Notes under the pieces: model-generated
What the model was told of the DNA's origin: nothing
Database searches by the model: none
Seen by the model: the letters and a program-made list of their open reading frames with translations, nothing else
Shown here: positions 34,391 to 47,289 of the stretch, one piece after another
Numbering within the stretch: the stretch's first letter is position 1
How the letters are laid out: every line of letters starts with the position of its first letter
Made by a program: the position numbers and the translations under genes
Origin: Ichthyophis bannanicus
Taxonomy: Eukaryota; Chordata; Amphibia; Gymnophiona; Ichthyophiidae
NCBI GenBank assembly: GCA_033557465.1
Contig: CM066043.1
Location: forward strand, 114,124,778-114,188,777
Reading direction: 5' to 3'
DNA length: 64,000 bases

Positions 34391-35934
34391 CATCTGTAAT
34401 ACCTGAAGATTGGAGGATCGCCAATGTAACGCCAGTTTTTTAAAAAGGGTTCCAGGGGTGATCCGGGAAATTACGGACCGGTGAGCCTGATGTCAGTACC
34501 GGGAAAAATGGTAGAAACCATCATAAAGAATCAAATTACTCAGCATGTAGATAGCCATGGCCTACTGGGAGACAGCAAACATGGCTTTAGACAAGGAAGA
34601 TCTTGTCTTACTAATCTGGTATGTTTTTTTGAAAGTGTGAATACACAGGTGGACAAAGGTGAGTCGTTTGATATTGTGTATCTGGACTTTCAGAAAGCCT
34701 TTGACAAGGTCCCTCATCAGAGACTTTTGGCAAAACTAAAGAGTCATGGGATAGGAGGCAGTGTACTATTGTGGATCAGGAACTGGTTAAAAGATAGAAA
34801 GCAGAGGGTAGGGCTAAATGGCCAATTTTCCCAATGGAGAAAGGTGAATAGTGGTGTACCCAGGGATCTGTGCTGGGTCCGCTGCTTTTTGACATATTAA
34901 TAAATGACCTGGAAAAGGGAATAACGAGTGAGGTTATCAGATTTGCAGATGACACAAAATTATTTAAAGTTGTTAAAACCCAAGAGGATTGTGGAAAATT
35001 GCAAGAGGATCTTGATAAATTGGAAGACTGGGCATCAAAATGGCAGATGAAATTTAATGTGGACAAGTGCAAAGTTATGCACCTATGGAAGAACAACCCC
35101 AAACGATGGTTAAACGATGCAAGGTTCAACATGTAGGAAACACCACCCAGGAAGAAGATTTAGTTGTCATTGTGGATATCATGTTAAAACCCTCGGCCCA
35201 GTTTGCAGCATCAGCCAAGAGAGCAAATAGAATGCTAGGTATCATAAGGAAAGGAATGGAAAATAAAACAAAAGATAGTATATTGCCTCTATATTGTTCC
35301 ATGGTGAGACTGCACCTTGAATATTGTGTGCAATTCTGGTCGCCGTATCTTAAAAAGGATATAGCATTATTAGAAAAGGTTCAGAGGAGAGCCACGAAAA
35401 TGGTAAAGGGGATGGAAGGATACCCCTATGAAGAAAGGCTAAAAAGGTTAGGGCTCTTTAACCTGGAAAAGAGACGGCTGAGGGAGATATGATAGAGTCT
35501 ATAAATTAATGAACGGAGTGGAACGGGTAAACGTAGATCGATTGTTTACGTTATCAGAATATAGAAAGACTAGGGGACCTGCAATGAAGCTACAGGGTAA
35601 ACTATTTAAGACTAAGAAAAGAAAATATTTTTTTCACTCAACGTGCAATCAAACTCTGGAATTTGTTACCGAGGAATGTAGTAAAGGCTGTTAGTATAGC
35701 TGGGTTTAAGAAAGGTTTGGACAAGTTCCTGAGGAAAGGTCCATAAACCATTATTAAGAGGGACCCAGGATATCACTGCTTGACCCAGTACAAGCATTGT
35801 GGAACCTGTGTCTTTTTGGGGAAACTGCTAGGTACGTATGACCTAGATTGGCCACTGTTGGAAACAGGATACTGGCTTGATGGACCTTGGTCTGACCCAG
35901 TATAGCATATCTTATGTTCTTATTAAAGGGGATA
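34391..35934 (+). mobile_element. CR1-type LINE nested in the outer CR1
   Basis: RT blocks in order: KHGFRQGRSCLTNLV, DIVYLDFQKAFDKVPHQRLL, then FADD at 34943-34954 (catalytic YADD/FADD box), the C-terminal RLHLEYCVQFWSPYL, and a 3' end with GGTCTGACCCAGTATAGCA and TCTTATGTTCTTATT. The last is the octamer tail of this CR1 subfamily. The frame shifts at about 34880 and 35090, so it is dead. No 5' part or endonuclease is present, the usual 5' truncation. Confidence 0.85.
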
Positions 35935-36170
35935 GACTCAGGTGTAATATGCAGAAATATTTCCAGAAAGAGTGGTAGATGCGTGGAATAGTCCCCTCCA
36001 GTGGAGGTGGTGGACACGAGGACAATATCTGAATTCAAAAAAGCATAGGACAAACACAGAGGACTCTAAAGGTAAAAAGGGGACTGTTGTAGTGGTTGAT
36101 ATGGAAGGGGAGAGTAGATAAGCCATGTGGTCTTTTTCTGCCATCATATTTCTGTGTATGGTTATGCTTC
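35935..36170 (+). mobile_element. 3' remainder of the outer CR1
   Basis: GGTGTAATATGCAGAAAT, AGAGTGGTAGATGCGTGGAA and GTTGATATGGAAGGG correspond to 46060-46320 of the other old CR1, continuing directly from 34390 once the nested CR1 is removed. Confidence 0.75.
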
Positions 36171-36992
36171 AGGGAGATTAATTCTTCAACTGTTTAAATG
36201 CTCTGATGGTACTTTCTATCAGCTTAGAGTTGTAAGTTCATAAAACTTGTAAATACAGCCAGTCAGCCTTGTACACTGTCCTCACTTATTTTTGGTTTTC
36301 CCAGGGGGGAGGGCGGAAATTCTACCTGCTAACACCTCTCTTCCAAAGATGGAGGCACTAAGCACTAAGTATTCAGGCACTGAAAGAGCCTGCCTGAGGG
36401 AGACTGAAGTCAGGTTGGTTCTGAACCTAGGATTGTCTCAGTAAGGTGACTGGGCATGTGGCTGTTACATGTGCATGAACAGTCTACCATGAAGATGATG
36501 CCTTGATGAAGCCCAAAGGGACTTAAGCTTTCTAGGCAGAAGAAGCCAATATTTTCAAAGAGGTTCAGGAAGAACCAGGTGAGTAAATAAAAGAAACATT
36601 ACATTTGGACACATGATGGGTAATTTTATAACACAACGTTTTGGTTAAGAGGGGAAGAAGGCATCTATTTTTAGCCTATTTTATAAAGCCACTCAGTGTC
36701 TTTATATAATAATAGCACAAATCCTGCAGTAATGACGTCTAGATTGAAGGCACGGACATCACGTCCGCTCGAGAGCAGGTGTAAATATTACATGTAAGTG
36801 CACAAGTATGCACATATTTTATAATCAACCTATGCCCTTTGTGACTCCGCCATCACTCCACCCAGACCCTCACCCCCGACAATGCCAACAATAAAAGCAC
36901 CTACATGCGTGCTATTGTGCATAATTTTATGTCTGGCGCAAAAAGGTTGGGGGGGGGGGAGGGAAAAGAAACTGCATACAACACAGTCCAGC

Positions 36993-37644
36993 CTAGGAGC
37001 GGAGAAAGACCACAGCCACACCAGGTGTATCTTCACAAACCAACAGTTTATTAAAAGGACCCGACTTGGCCAGCGTTTCGGCCCAGAGGCCTACCATTAG
37101 GGTCTAAAAACATTAAAGCACACATATATATATATATCTAATTATATAAAGGATCATCCAGAACATCCCAAAGAAGTAAATACATAGACAAAATCATATA
37201 CATTGAAAGGCAAAGGAAGAATACACACAAATGTAATTACAATAAAGATATAATATAGAATTTGAACAGACACTAATCACAAAAAGGTTACAACAAGAAT
37301 ATTTGTAAAACAATTACCAGTCCTGTATATTATAACTGTCCACTTGCAATTTGCAGTGCAAGTAAGTGGTAATCAAAGGTAAAATACAGCTACAAAATAA
37401 AGAAATATATCATTTATAAGCAGCACAATCCATGAGGTATAAATCAGTAAAAACTTGCCACAAATAAACCATTGGCAGCATTCGCTAGGTGTGAACCAAA
37501 TCAGTACATAGATAAAAGTAAAACACACCGTTGTTTCAACCAGGATTGTTTGAAATGTCATTTGGCCTTAAAAGGAGAGGAAAGAGCAACTACCAGTTTT
37601 TGCCGATACACCTGGTGTGGCCGTGGTCTTTTCTCTGCTCCTAG
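36993..37644. mobile_element. Penelope-like remnant with inverted ends (tentative)
   Basis: CTAGGAGCGGAGAAAGACC... at 36993-37030 is the reverse complement of ATACACCTGGTGTGGCCGTG...CTCCTAG at 37606-37644, about 38 bp. Next to the left copy is TTAAAAGGACCCGACTTGGCC and GCGTTTCGGCC, words I associate with Penelope-like 3' regions. Its right edge abuts L2 coding remnants at 37645. The class is uncertain; the inverted repeat is directly visible. Confidence 0.45.
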
Positions 37645-38045
37645 ACTTTCAGAAAACATCTAAAGACACATCTGTTTTCAGCTATATTACGAACAGGTAA
37701 CTTAGAACACTGCATGCTACCAAACTCCTTCAGCCAAACCCTCCAACCTTCTATGAAGCTCATTGATATTATTATACAACTACATTGTATATAGTTTCCC
37801 TGTTATAGCCCAAGTAATACCTACCTAAGTTTATATATGGTACACTGCTAACCTTCAATCTATTTGGTTTTGCACTAATCATGTTTTATTTGATTGTGAT
37901 TGTGATTGTTTCCCAAGATTGTTCTATGTAAGTTGTTGTGGTTCTCTAAACTTGTTCTGTGTAATTTTGTTCCTGTTCCCTGTAAACCCGCACTGAATGT
38001 GAAATAGCACGGTATATAAGACCAAATAAATAATAATAAAATTAG
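37645..38045 (+). mobile_element. L2-type LINE 3' end
   Basis: TFRKHLKTHLFS, the last RT-ORF block of L2-type elements, is readable at 37646-37681, followed by a 3' UTR with CCCTGTAAACCCGCACTG ... GCACGGTATATAAG and an AAATAAATAATAATAAA tail. Confidence 0.7.
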
Positions 38046-39714
38046 TAGGCTGGGCAATTTTAGAAGAAGCATTTTTCATACATATATTGCCATATACGTA
38101 CCATATACATGTTAAAATGACTTTAGAGAATTAGTCCCAAAGGTTTTTGCGCATAAACAGCCACTTATAAAATTACTCCACGGGCTATGCTCATACAAGG
38201 AAGCACAGTGACGAAAAGGGGGCTTACTTTGGGGGGAGGGGTGAGTGCTTGTGGAGTCATGAAGTATGTTTCGTAGGTTACAAATACCACACCCTATGCA
38301 TATACTGTCCCCAGGAATATCTAACCCTAGGTCTCCAGTGAGTGGAAATGTCCTATGGTTGCATTACAGCCGTGATTTCAGCAGGTCTCATAAAGCTATT
38401 TTATAAAGACACATAGGTTATCTATGCGACTTCATCAAACTGCTTCCAGACCTAAGCAACCCATTTTAAAATTACCCTCAAAGAAGGCCATCTTCAGCCT
38501 CTTGCTTAGTTTGCAGACGTAAGAGCACCTCGTGGCTGCAGGTCTGCAGTGGATGTTTGAAAGGCAAACTGCTTGCAGTGTGTTAATCTTCCAAAATGTG
38601 ATGACTGCTGGTACTGTGGGGATCGCTTACCCTACACATTTTGTGGATACAAATTAGGTAGATTAAAGAATGTGCAGTATTTTGAAAACCTGGTGCCTCG
38701 TACTTCTTCCAGCTGCCCGGGCTCAGCCTCACCCCTTTTCCCTCGGCAGAGGGAGGAGCGCAGTTTTGATAAGGGGTATATCCACCTGTTTACCTGTGAG
38801 AATTCCTTTTAAGCTTGTCCTCAAAGGGACTTGTCTGCTTATTAATGAGCACCCTTTCCACAGCTTTGGAGATAACAGATTGTGTTTAATATAGGGATAC
38901 TCATTACCACCCACACGAAGCTATGCAATGCTAGATATTACATTATGGCACAATAAGAGATCTTAACTAAACTGTAGTTACAGTATTACTGCTTGTACAA
39001 CCCTGCCTTAATGATTCATATTTAGCATCAGGAAAAGAGACTGATGGAGCTCCATCCAGTCCACAGACACTGAGCGTCAGACAGATATTTGTGCAATCTA
39101 GGAGTCGACGTCCATTCATCTGCGGAGCTTGCAATTGCCAAGTTTAAAAGAGCTTGCTGTAACGAGCCAGGAGTAACCTTGAAAAAGTCCAGGAACCACA
39201 AGACTTAGACTAATGGACTAGATGATACTGGAAATCTTTCATGGGATTCACCTCTCTTGTCAAGCCAGTGGAGTGCCAGACCAATGCCTCTAATATGGAT
39301 TTAAAGTTACTGCGTGATAGGATCTGCTGAAATCTGAGGAAAGTCCCAGAACCAGCAGTGGAACGGTACGATTTCTCTTTTTCTTTGTCTTTTGTCTCTG
39401 CAGTTCTTTGAATTCAAGTGTAACTTTCTTCCACTTTTATGGTACTAGCACACGTTTGAAGGAATACTTCAGCTTGTTTGGTCTCCTTCAAAGATCCCAG
39501 GTTTTTGGAACATATGGAAAGGGAAAAACCGAAGCGAGTGGGATCATATGAAAAGCTGAGAGATCAGAGGAGGTAAAGTGAGAAGCAAGGACCTGTGATA
39601 GGACAGTGGAGAGAGAGCTGCAAGCAGTGTGGTAGTGAAGGAGACTGCATGACAGTTTCAAGTTTCAGCGGAAAGGGAAACTATTATATGCTGTGTACAC
39701 TGCACATTAGATTT
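38046..39714. other. Unassigned single-copy-looking DNA
   Basis: No convincing ORF, RNA gene or repeat. Contains a short A/G-rich segment near 39500-39650. Nothing further can be supported. Confidence 0.4.
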
Positions 39715-39890
39715 AGTATGTCTTTTGGGATTCTCTAATCAGTCAGCTTTTCAGGCTACCCAAAATGAATATGCATGAGATATAGCTGTGTACAATGGAG
39801 GTAGTGCATATAAATGTATGCCATGCATTTTCATTGTGACGATGCTGAAAATCTGAGGAGAGTCCCCAAAGATTGGGTTGAGGACCATTG
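39715..39890 (+). mobile_element. hAT-like MITE (old)
   Basis: AATGAATATGCATGAGAT at about 39764 with the mirrored ATGCATTTTCATTGTGA near 39823: the same palindromic family as 6533, 43350 and 59826. Confidence 0.5.
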
Positions 39891-40093
39891 TTCTGTCATT
39901 CCGGGAGTCACAAAGGCTCATTTTACAAATGATGTCCAAGTGCAATCTGGGATGTCTAAGCCAGAATGTCGGAATAAAAAGCAGGCACAGCCAAGTTTGA
40001 ACACGATTCACAAACATGGACATGCCCGATATGGTGTCTATGGGGCCCATCTACATAGATGTCCCTGGAAGAGAGTTTAAGACCAGGGATGTC

Positions 40094-40205
40094 TAATACT
40101 CTAATGGTTTAAGTAGTGGGCTAGAAGTAGGGAAGCCAGGGTCCAAATCCCACTGCTGTTCCTTTGTGATCTTAGGTAAGTCATTTAACCCTTCATTTTC
40201 TATAC
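40094..40205 (+). mobile_element. CORE-SINE/MIR-like element
   Basis: tRNA-like head with GGGTCCAAATCCCACTG (B box), then TGTGATCTTAGGTAAGTC and ATTTAACCCTTCATT, which follow the MIR core CTTGGGCAAGTCACTTAACC. Confidence 0.7.
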
Positions 40206-40679
40206 ACGTCTCTTGGATGTTTTACAGTCTAAAATAAGCACTTTCCCGATGTCCTATCTGTACTTAGAGCCGATCTAAACTTGGACGGTGCTGCAAGACC
40301 TTTCTAAAATCCAAGCGGCGGATGTCTAATCCATTGCACCACCGCCCCAGACACAACCCCTGCCGCTATGAACACTTTTTAACAGCCCTTTATCAAATGG
40401 CTCCCGGGACATCACCATGGTTTGGACATGCATGTTTTCAGATATTCAAATCATGACTAAGGTTTTTAAAATTAGCCCCATAGTGACAATTTTTAAACCT
40501 AACTGTGGAAGAGTTGTTTTGGAACTGTGGTACATAAAACACCATACTGAAATTGAAAAAATATAAGGATCCAAGCCACTTTGTTGTCCTCAAAAATAGA
40601 CATTATTTTTATAGTCCCTGGTAAACTATAGTTTCTGTGGATTCAACCATGATTGGGAATGACTAAGCATGGTCAATAG

Positions 40680-40854
40680 TGTCAGAATTGGTTGGAAAGA
40701 TTTGAAGGCACATCTGTTTGTATAATTGATTTTTTTTTCAACTATTTTTTATCAAGTTGATTTATGTAACTTTTGTTATTGTTCTTTGTCATTTTTAATA
40801 TGATGTGTGTATTGTTGTGACTCCAGCCAGAGAGAAAATATGAATAAATGAAAT
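40680..40854 (+). mobile_element. LINE 3' tail fragment (possible L2-type)
   Basis: AGGCACATCTGTTTG resembles the end of the L2 RT ORF and ATATGAATAAATGAAAT resembles a LINE tail. The next element inserted directly beside it. Confidence 0.35.
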
Positions 40855-40878
40855 TAATGGGTATGTTTTACTAAACCG

Positions 40879-40990
40879 TAATGGTGCGCCCAGCGATAGT
40901 GTGCAGGATGACCATAAACAGGAGTGGGCATTTCGGTCCTTAACGTAGCAACACGGATTATTGCACGATAATTGCGCGCTGCGCACCATT
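40879..40990. repeat. Subterminal inverted repeat in copy 1
   Basis: TAATGGTGCGC near 40880 is mirrored by GCGCACCATTA near 40981, with GATAATTGCGCGCTGCGC between. It lies directly inside the terminal repeat. Confidence 0.55.
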
Positions 40991-41509
40991 ATCAGGCAAA
41001 ATGCCGCTAAGCACGTTAACCGTGCGATAAGCTAAGTAGGTGCGTCAGACATGCTAGCATCAGAAGCAGAGGTGTAGTGCGCAATGGTTAATACACTGCC
41101 TGATGGTACAGGGGTTATGATCAATCCCCCAGTGTGCATAAAAGGCTGGCTGAGGCATCAACCCTTTACGTTTAAGAAGTAGTGCTTTTTGAGGCATTTT
41201 ACTTTTATTTTAGTAGTGCTGCCAGCAAACACACACCCCTCACGGTGGCATAAACCTTAAGGTGCCACATAAGGCAACCCCATAACACACTCCATAGCGC
41301 ACATTATAAAGTGCACTGTCCACCAATACACCCTATAATGTCCCCTATAGTACACCTTATAGGGCGCTTGATCAGCGCTGCCTTATACAGGTGCCCTATT
41401 GGGGCGCCTTATGAGGCACCTTAAGGTTACAGTACTCTGAGGGGTTTTTTGTTTTTGCTGGCAGCTCCTAATGTTACATTACAACAGACAATGCCTCAGA
41501 CACAGTCCT

Positions 41510-41600
41510 ATCAAATAACCCCACCATGGGTTTGCACCCATGACCTCTCTGGCTTTAAAACAGGCAGTGAAGTAACCAGGGGGCTTATAGCTGCCAACAA
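41510..41600 (-). other. tRNA-like module in copy 1
   Basis: On the minus strand GAGGTCATGGGTGCAAACCC matches the plus-strand GAGGTCATGGGTTCATACCC of 61710-61730. This confirms the copies are inverted relative to each other. Confidence 0.45.
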
Positions 41601-43349
41601 CCCCTGGCTGGGCTGCCGAAGGACTGCACGTCACCACACAAACTGTCTGCTGTGGTTACCAGGATAAGGGTTAACCCAACTGTACCCATGGATGCACTGC
41701 ATAATTGCAAATCACCAGGTCGAGACCAATGGGCCACAAGAATGGGGTATGCACCCCCACAGACCTCGGCCTGGGTAAGGGGGGTAACTGACCGTATGGT
41801 GGTACTCGGCACAGAGTAGCCACAGACCGTCCCATTGTGCGGGTTACTGTGGTCACCCTGAGGGTGAGGTGGGACGCGTCAGCACCAGGTTCCCACAGCT
41901 GATTACGCCATGCTGCAGGTCCCCATCAGTGCTACTGTGTGTGATAGGTAGTTACTGCAGACACCACCTAGGATACATCTGTGTCCTGTATTCTCCATCA
42001 TGACTAGCCCTTGATGGCTATGATGGCACCCAGAATAGTGGCAATATCCTGTGTTGGTGGCCATGGTTACACTGATGTAGGTGAAAGGGGGGGGGGTGTC
42101 TGGACCCACTAGGCAGATTATGTACGCCAACACACAACTCATCCTCTGGGGCTCAGGGTGGGAAACAGGGATCACCCACCAACCAATCCCACATTCTAAC
42201 CTCCCTGCAATGGTGGCAGTAGAGGGGGACCAATCAACCTCAAGCCTACTGGGGGTACAGAACACCCTACAGGGCAGGCAATGCAGAGCTGTACACACTC
42301 ATAAAGTCAATAGCAGACAGAGAGTATAGGCCTGGAAATTCACAGCTTTCCCCCACCACTATCTGACATTCTCCAGTAGCAAAGCCCCCTCCAGCCGCTG
42401 CACCCTGCAAGGTGTTTCCATGCCAGACCCTACCTAGCTGCAGACAATCTGCTAGCTAGTCCACAGTGCATGGTCCCCTGGAGGAAAGATGCGTGTACCC
42501 AGAACTGGAATATCAACATAACACAACACCAAGCAGATTCAGTCAGTGATTGGGCCCCGCAAAAGAGAACCCACAAATATCACATGAGAGAAATAATATA
42601 TAGCACTATGGGGGAACCTTAGCCATGCCGTGGTCACTGCTCCATCAGGGTGAGAGTGACCTCCCCGCAGGACATGCTGTTGGCCACCCTGTCCGTGCAG
42701 GTGGTGTTCCGCCACCTACATGTCCGAGCCATTGCCCTATGCTATGGTAACGATGAATCCGGCCCAGGCCAACCCTAATCCTGGCTATTCCCACAGTACC
42801 CTTGCTCCTCATTATGCACTTGGCAGTGCAATACTGGCAACATGGCTACAGTGTGGGCTGTGGAGGGTGTTTGCAGAAAGCCACCAACACACTGGATAGA
42901 CGACACAACACTCCCCACACCTATGCCATCATTGTGCAACTATAGAGGTTTTTGGCAGCCCTGGCCACCACACCAGTCCTGGGCACAGTGCAGGCATGGG
43001 CGTATGGCATGCCATTACTGTTGGGGTCACCACCCCAAGGGTGGGTAAACACTGTCAGACACCAGACCTGTAGCACACTTCCACAGACCTCAGAAAGTTT
43101 GCTATGCTGCAGCTCACCTCAGAAAATTGTACTTAACCTCGGAATTTTGCTATCTGCCAGTAATCATAGCAAGGCAACCTTTTGATAGCTGGTGGTACCG
43201 TATTCCCAGGTTTAGGGTGGCATTGGCTAAGGTATGCAAGTGCTAGTATTGGGAGATGCACGCAGGGCCCCACATCCCTGCTTCTCCAGGAGGCATTGAA
43301 TAATGGAGCCTGTGGGTGCTGGTGTGTCTTGCCCCTGTTGGCTGCTGCT

Positions 43350-43570
43350 TTAGGGCAGAGGTTCCCGACTCCAGATCTCCCGGTGGGCCAGACACTGTTC
43401 GGGGGGGTGGTGGTGTTTTCATGCTATCCCTCATGAATATGCATGAGATACCTCTGCATACCAGGGGGGCGGCGCATAGAAATTCAGCACAGGCATCTTT
43501 TAGTAGAGCCAGCATGGAACCTGAATGGTTTTGGGCCCTCCAGGACTGCGTTTGGGAGACTCTGCTCTAG
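43350..43570 (-). mobile_element. hAT-like MITE inside copy 1
   Basis: GGGCAGAGGTTCCCGACTCC, CATGAATATGCATGAGATAC and CTCCAGGACTGC identify the same palindromic family, in the position homologous to 59826-60020. Confidence 0.55.
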
Positions 43571-43724
43571 GTAATGCGCATGTGTATGGTGTCTGTGGCT
43601 CTGTAGGGTCAAATGTAAGTGTTTTTGGCATGTTTTACGTCATCTGCAATAAAGGTTCTGTCTGTATTAGCATGTTTTAGTAGTGGGTAAAATATTGGGA
43701 CTGGGTTGGCATGAACCACAGCTG

Positions 43725-43800
43725 TGGGGGACTATTGAACCTGTGACCCTTCTGCCTTCTAAACATGCTGGCTTGTGCACTGCACCACTGTGTTGCCATA
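43725..43800 (-). other. tRNA-like module in copy 1 (degenerate)
   Basis: Minus strand: AGTGGTGCAGTGCACAAG then GGTCACAGGTTCAATAG. Related to the left-array units at 3535 and 59605. Confidence 0.4.
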
Positions 43801-45229
43801 AAAAAGAAAACAGCGACAGTGCATTCCCTGGGGTGATACCATGACTGTTCGTCAGACAGGGCCGGTCCTTGCAGTGCATGGCACCCACCTACACAGGGCT
43901 AGGCCACGGTCTGCTCTGTCGGCAGCTGCCACTGCCCCCTCCACCACCAGTATCCCTCTGCCACCATGCTGACATTCCCTTCTTGCTGTTGGTGCTGGTG
44001 GAGCACAGTCTCAGGCCATCCAGTGTGCGGGTAGGCGGCTGCCTATGGTGTGGGTTCTGGGGTAGGGGTGGCCTGCATAGCTGTCCACGCTTCCCCCCAG
44101 CACCACATGCCAATGGTTCCGTGCCGCTTCGTGGTACCTGCTGGGTACTATCCCTGGAAACACTGTGGGGAGCACACTCGTGCCCATGTTTGGACACTCA
44201 GCAGTTGCTGTCTGGCTGCTCTACTGTTTTCAGCATTCCCTATTGTCCAGCTAGGCATCACCCTAGTTCCGCACTGTGGGCCAGCTGCACAGCAGCATGT
44301 GCCTCCTGCAGCCCTCTGTGTCCCCCTTTTTCCAGCATCATGTCCATTTGCCCCTTCCAGCATGCCCGCCCTGCTGTTGTGGAATCATGTGCACGCCATA
44401 GGAAACCTGGTCAATGGAGTCGGAAACCCTGCCTCAGCTCAATTACACTGTGGGCTCATTCACCTTGTAATGGGGATGAGGCATAGACCCTGTCCAAAAT
44501 TCATCTCTTTTTGGAGCTTTCTTGTGAGTGTTTTGGGTGATGTTTTCCCATTGATATCACGATTGGCCAGCTTGGTTATTTTATTTTTACATTTTCCTCT
44601 GTAACTTTTCCAAAGGTTATTTGCCCTTTCGTTCCATGCACATGTAGCACACTTATCACTTTTTGTAGGTTTCCCTGGTTTTGCTGTACATTGCGGATGT
44701 AAATAGTTTCTTTTTCCCTTTAAATCAGCTCTAACGCTAACGACAGGTTTTCACTGGCGTTAGTTTTTGAGCCTCGGATTTCACACAGCGTTAGTGTGCT
44801 GGATCCTCTTCCCTCCCTCTCTCCACCCCATTGACCCCTCTCTCCCGCCCCTGGGGAGACTTCCTTCGCCCTCCGGGAGCCTTTCCCCCGCCTTCAGCGC
44901 TCGTTTGCGCCGCTGCGTGTGTTAATCGGAGCGATAAGGTACCTGTGCGCCTGATAAAGCGCCATTATCGCGCGATAGGGTACCTTAAAGCACGATAATG
45001 TCACAGAGTGCACATTAAGATGGTTTAGTAAACAATACCCCCTAAGTCAGCCTGTGATTGTTAGCATTAGTTTGGAATGGTTGACATAATTTTATAATGC
45101 CATTGACTACGTGATTGCTGATTACATTTGTCCGTACAGCAACAGACATATTATCCAAACACCAATTATCCTGTTTGACCAGTCGGTGTGCTGTGTGGTG
45201 ATCTGTCTTAGTCCAATTCATTTTTAACA

Positions 45230-46320
45230 TTTTTAGGTGATGTATTGGAAGGATTGAGGTTACGTTTTGCCTCTTTATGCACGATAGCAAAATCTGTAAT
45301 AGACCTAGACTACAGGCTCCAGGCAGATGAGCAGCATAACATGAGGATGGTATCTGGCTAAGCTTGAAGAATGATTTGAGGAATTTGGCACCTAGCTGAG
45401 ATTTAATTTTAAAAAACAAATTACAGTAAGTCATGCATTTGTGCTGGAACAAAATGCCAAGGGAAGCGGTGGCAACTGTATGGGATGTGAAGTACTTCTG
45501 TCACACAATGGATATGGAAGATGAGTGGGACCTGGGCATGATTATTTTTCTGATGATCTTAAGGTAGCCTAAGCAGGTTCGATAACAAGGCGACGGTTGG
45601 ACTAAGCCCAAAAGGACTTATTGGCTTGGGTTACTTAGGGAGTGGGGAGGACTTATGGCCATCAGAAAAAAAAATTGAATAGGTGAATGTGCCTCTAGTA
45701 TAAAGTCCTCTGGTGTGCGAACCTCATTTAGACTATTGATAGTTTCAATTCTGGAGGACCAGGGGCCCTTCAATAAGGATATTAAACAGCTGATTTGGAG
45801 AGTCAGTGTCATGAGGTGGTGGCTACCCCCAAAATGGTCAGTCGGTCTTTCAGTTTAATAAACCATTATAAGGACAGACTTAAAGATCTCATTATGTCTT
45901 TTTTTTTAATACTTTTCAGAGGAAAGGCAAGATAGAGCGAGATATGATAGAGACATTTAAATAACTTTCCATGGCATAATGCCTAAGAGGAGAGCCTCTT
46001 TCAACTGAAAGCAAGCTCTGCTATGAGGCGACATAGCGGATGAAGGTTAAAAAGGGGTCTAGACCTCAGGAGTAATATGAGGAAAGGTTTCTTTAACGGA
46101 AAGAGTGGTAGCATGCACCGGCGAAACTGTCTCCGCGAGTGGAGGTAGTTAGAGACGAGGACAGGTGTCTGATTCAAGAAAGCATGGGACAAACATAATA
46201 GAAGATTCTCTAAAGAAAAAAAAGGGACTATAGTAGTTGATATGGAAGGGACATACTAGATAGGACCCTATGATCCTTTTTCTGCCGTCATGTTTCTATG
46301 TTTCTATGACCCAATGAACC
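45230..46320 (+). mobile_element. Old CR1-type LINE 3' part
   Basis: Collinear with 33735-34390 plus 35935-36170, for example GCTAAGCTTGAAGAATG at about 45358 and GTTGATATGGAAGGGACATA near 46237. It ends in CATGTTTCTATGTTTCTATG, the octamer tail of CR1. No usable reading frame remains. Confidence 0.7.
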
Positions 46321-47289
46321 AGTTCAATTAACTGCAGTGTTTCTCTTGGAAAAATAAGCAGCTGTTAAATTATGAATCAACTAGAAGTATTCATGGACTT
46401 TGTTTCTGCTGTTTGTGTGCAGTTGAGTACAGAGACAATAGTATACATTCTAAACAGCAAAAATGAGATATCTTCTTTTTAACTTGGCAAAAGAGAAGAT
46501 GCACTATGGAAATCCATATGTATGGACCACTGTGTAGGGCGAAACCAGGCTCCCATCAAGAGCCAATAAGCTGAAGGTGGCAAGGGGATTGGACAACAAG
46601 CAGGGGTAAAGTCACATTACCACCTGGCCCCATTTTTGCATCCTCCTTCCATCCTTCAGATGTGCCTGTTCACTCGCTTGAAATGGCGGAGGTCAGTGAT
46701 CCAGCATATCCCAACAGGAGAGCTGGTCATGGGAGCCATGAGGTCAATTAAGAAAATGGTAGGACTGTTGTGGCGAGTGGCTGCGTGCTCTGATGCGAAA
46801 CCATTGCCCAGGGCGTTGTGTTTCCGCCTGGTGATGGTGCTTGTCCATGAACACTGTTATCTGAAGCCGAGACAAGAACAGGTTTTCAAAGAAACCATTT
46901 TATACTGGGCAAGTTGGCAAGTTGCCCCCTGGGTTAATAGTTTTAAAGGTTTGCCTTACATATGTCTTAATATTATAAGTCCAGGTATCAGACATTTGCC
47001 TATTTATTGCACCTACCCCAGGTCCCAACCCACTTTTGTTGTATAACAGGTCATTTTACATAGAACTACAAACAGTATGACCCATTGCTATTAGATGGTT
47101 AGGCAGGTCAATCCCATATTTTTGTAGGATTTTGTATAAAAGAGTTTTCCCGTGGCCAGCAGCATTACCCTCCATTTAGTTCTAATTAAATCTCTTGTAT
47201 GAGTAGGACTTGATTTAGTAAACATTATAAACTAATCATGTCCTTTTGGATTTCTTGATCACAGGACAGTTCCTGCAATTCTCAACATA
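46321..47289. other. Unassigned DNA upstream of the GPCR pseudogene
   Basis: A frame at 46636-47046 has no recognisable domain and no supporting context. Nothing else seen. Confidence 0.4.

Larger units (their letters stand above)
40858..45042 (-). mobile_element. Non-autonomous copy 1 of the giant family (inverted), 4.2 kb, TAA duplication
   Basis: Ends TGGGTATGTTTTACTAAACC (40858) and GGTTTAGTAAACAATACCCCC (45042) are inverted repeats. Both flanks are TAA (40855-40857 and 45043-45045), the classic Harbinger target duplication. Internally it matches, in reverse orientation, 55250-57345 and 58320-62751, for example 41640-41710 versus 56720-56800, 43800-44270 versus 55790-56240, and 42900-43280 versus 60010-60500. 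No transposase. Internal open frames are shadows. Confidence 0.85.

Noticed and set aside
43869..44604. Pair of long overlapping frames (205 and 184 codons)
   Set aside because: They lie in copy 1 of the transposon family, and the same stretch in copy 2 (55790-56240, inverted) does not keep the frame.
46636..47046. 136-codon frame as a possible exon
   Set aside because: No recognised domain, no splice or promoter support, and it lies in debris between a CR1 and a dead receptor gene.
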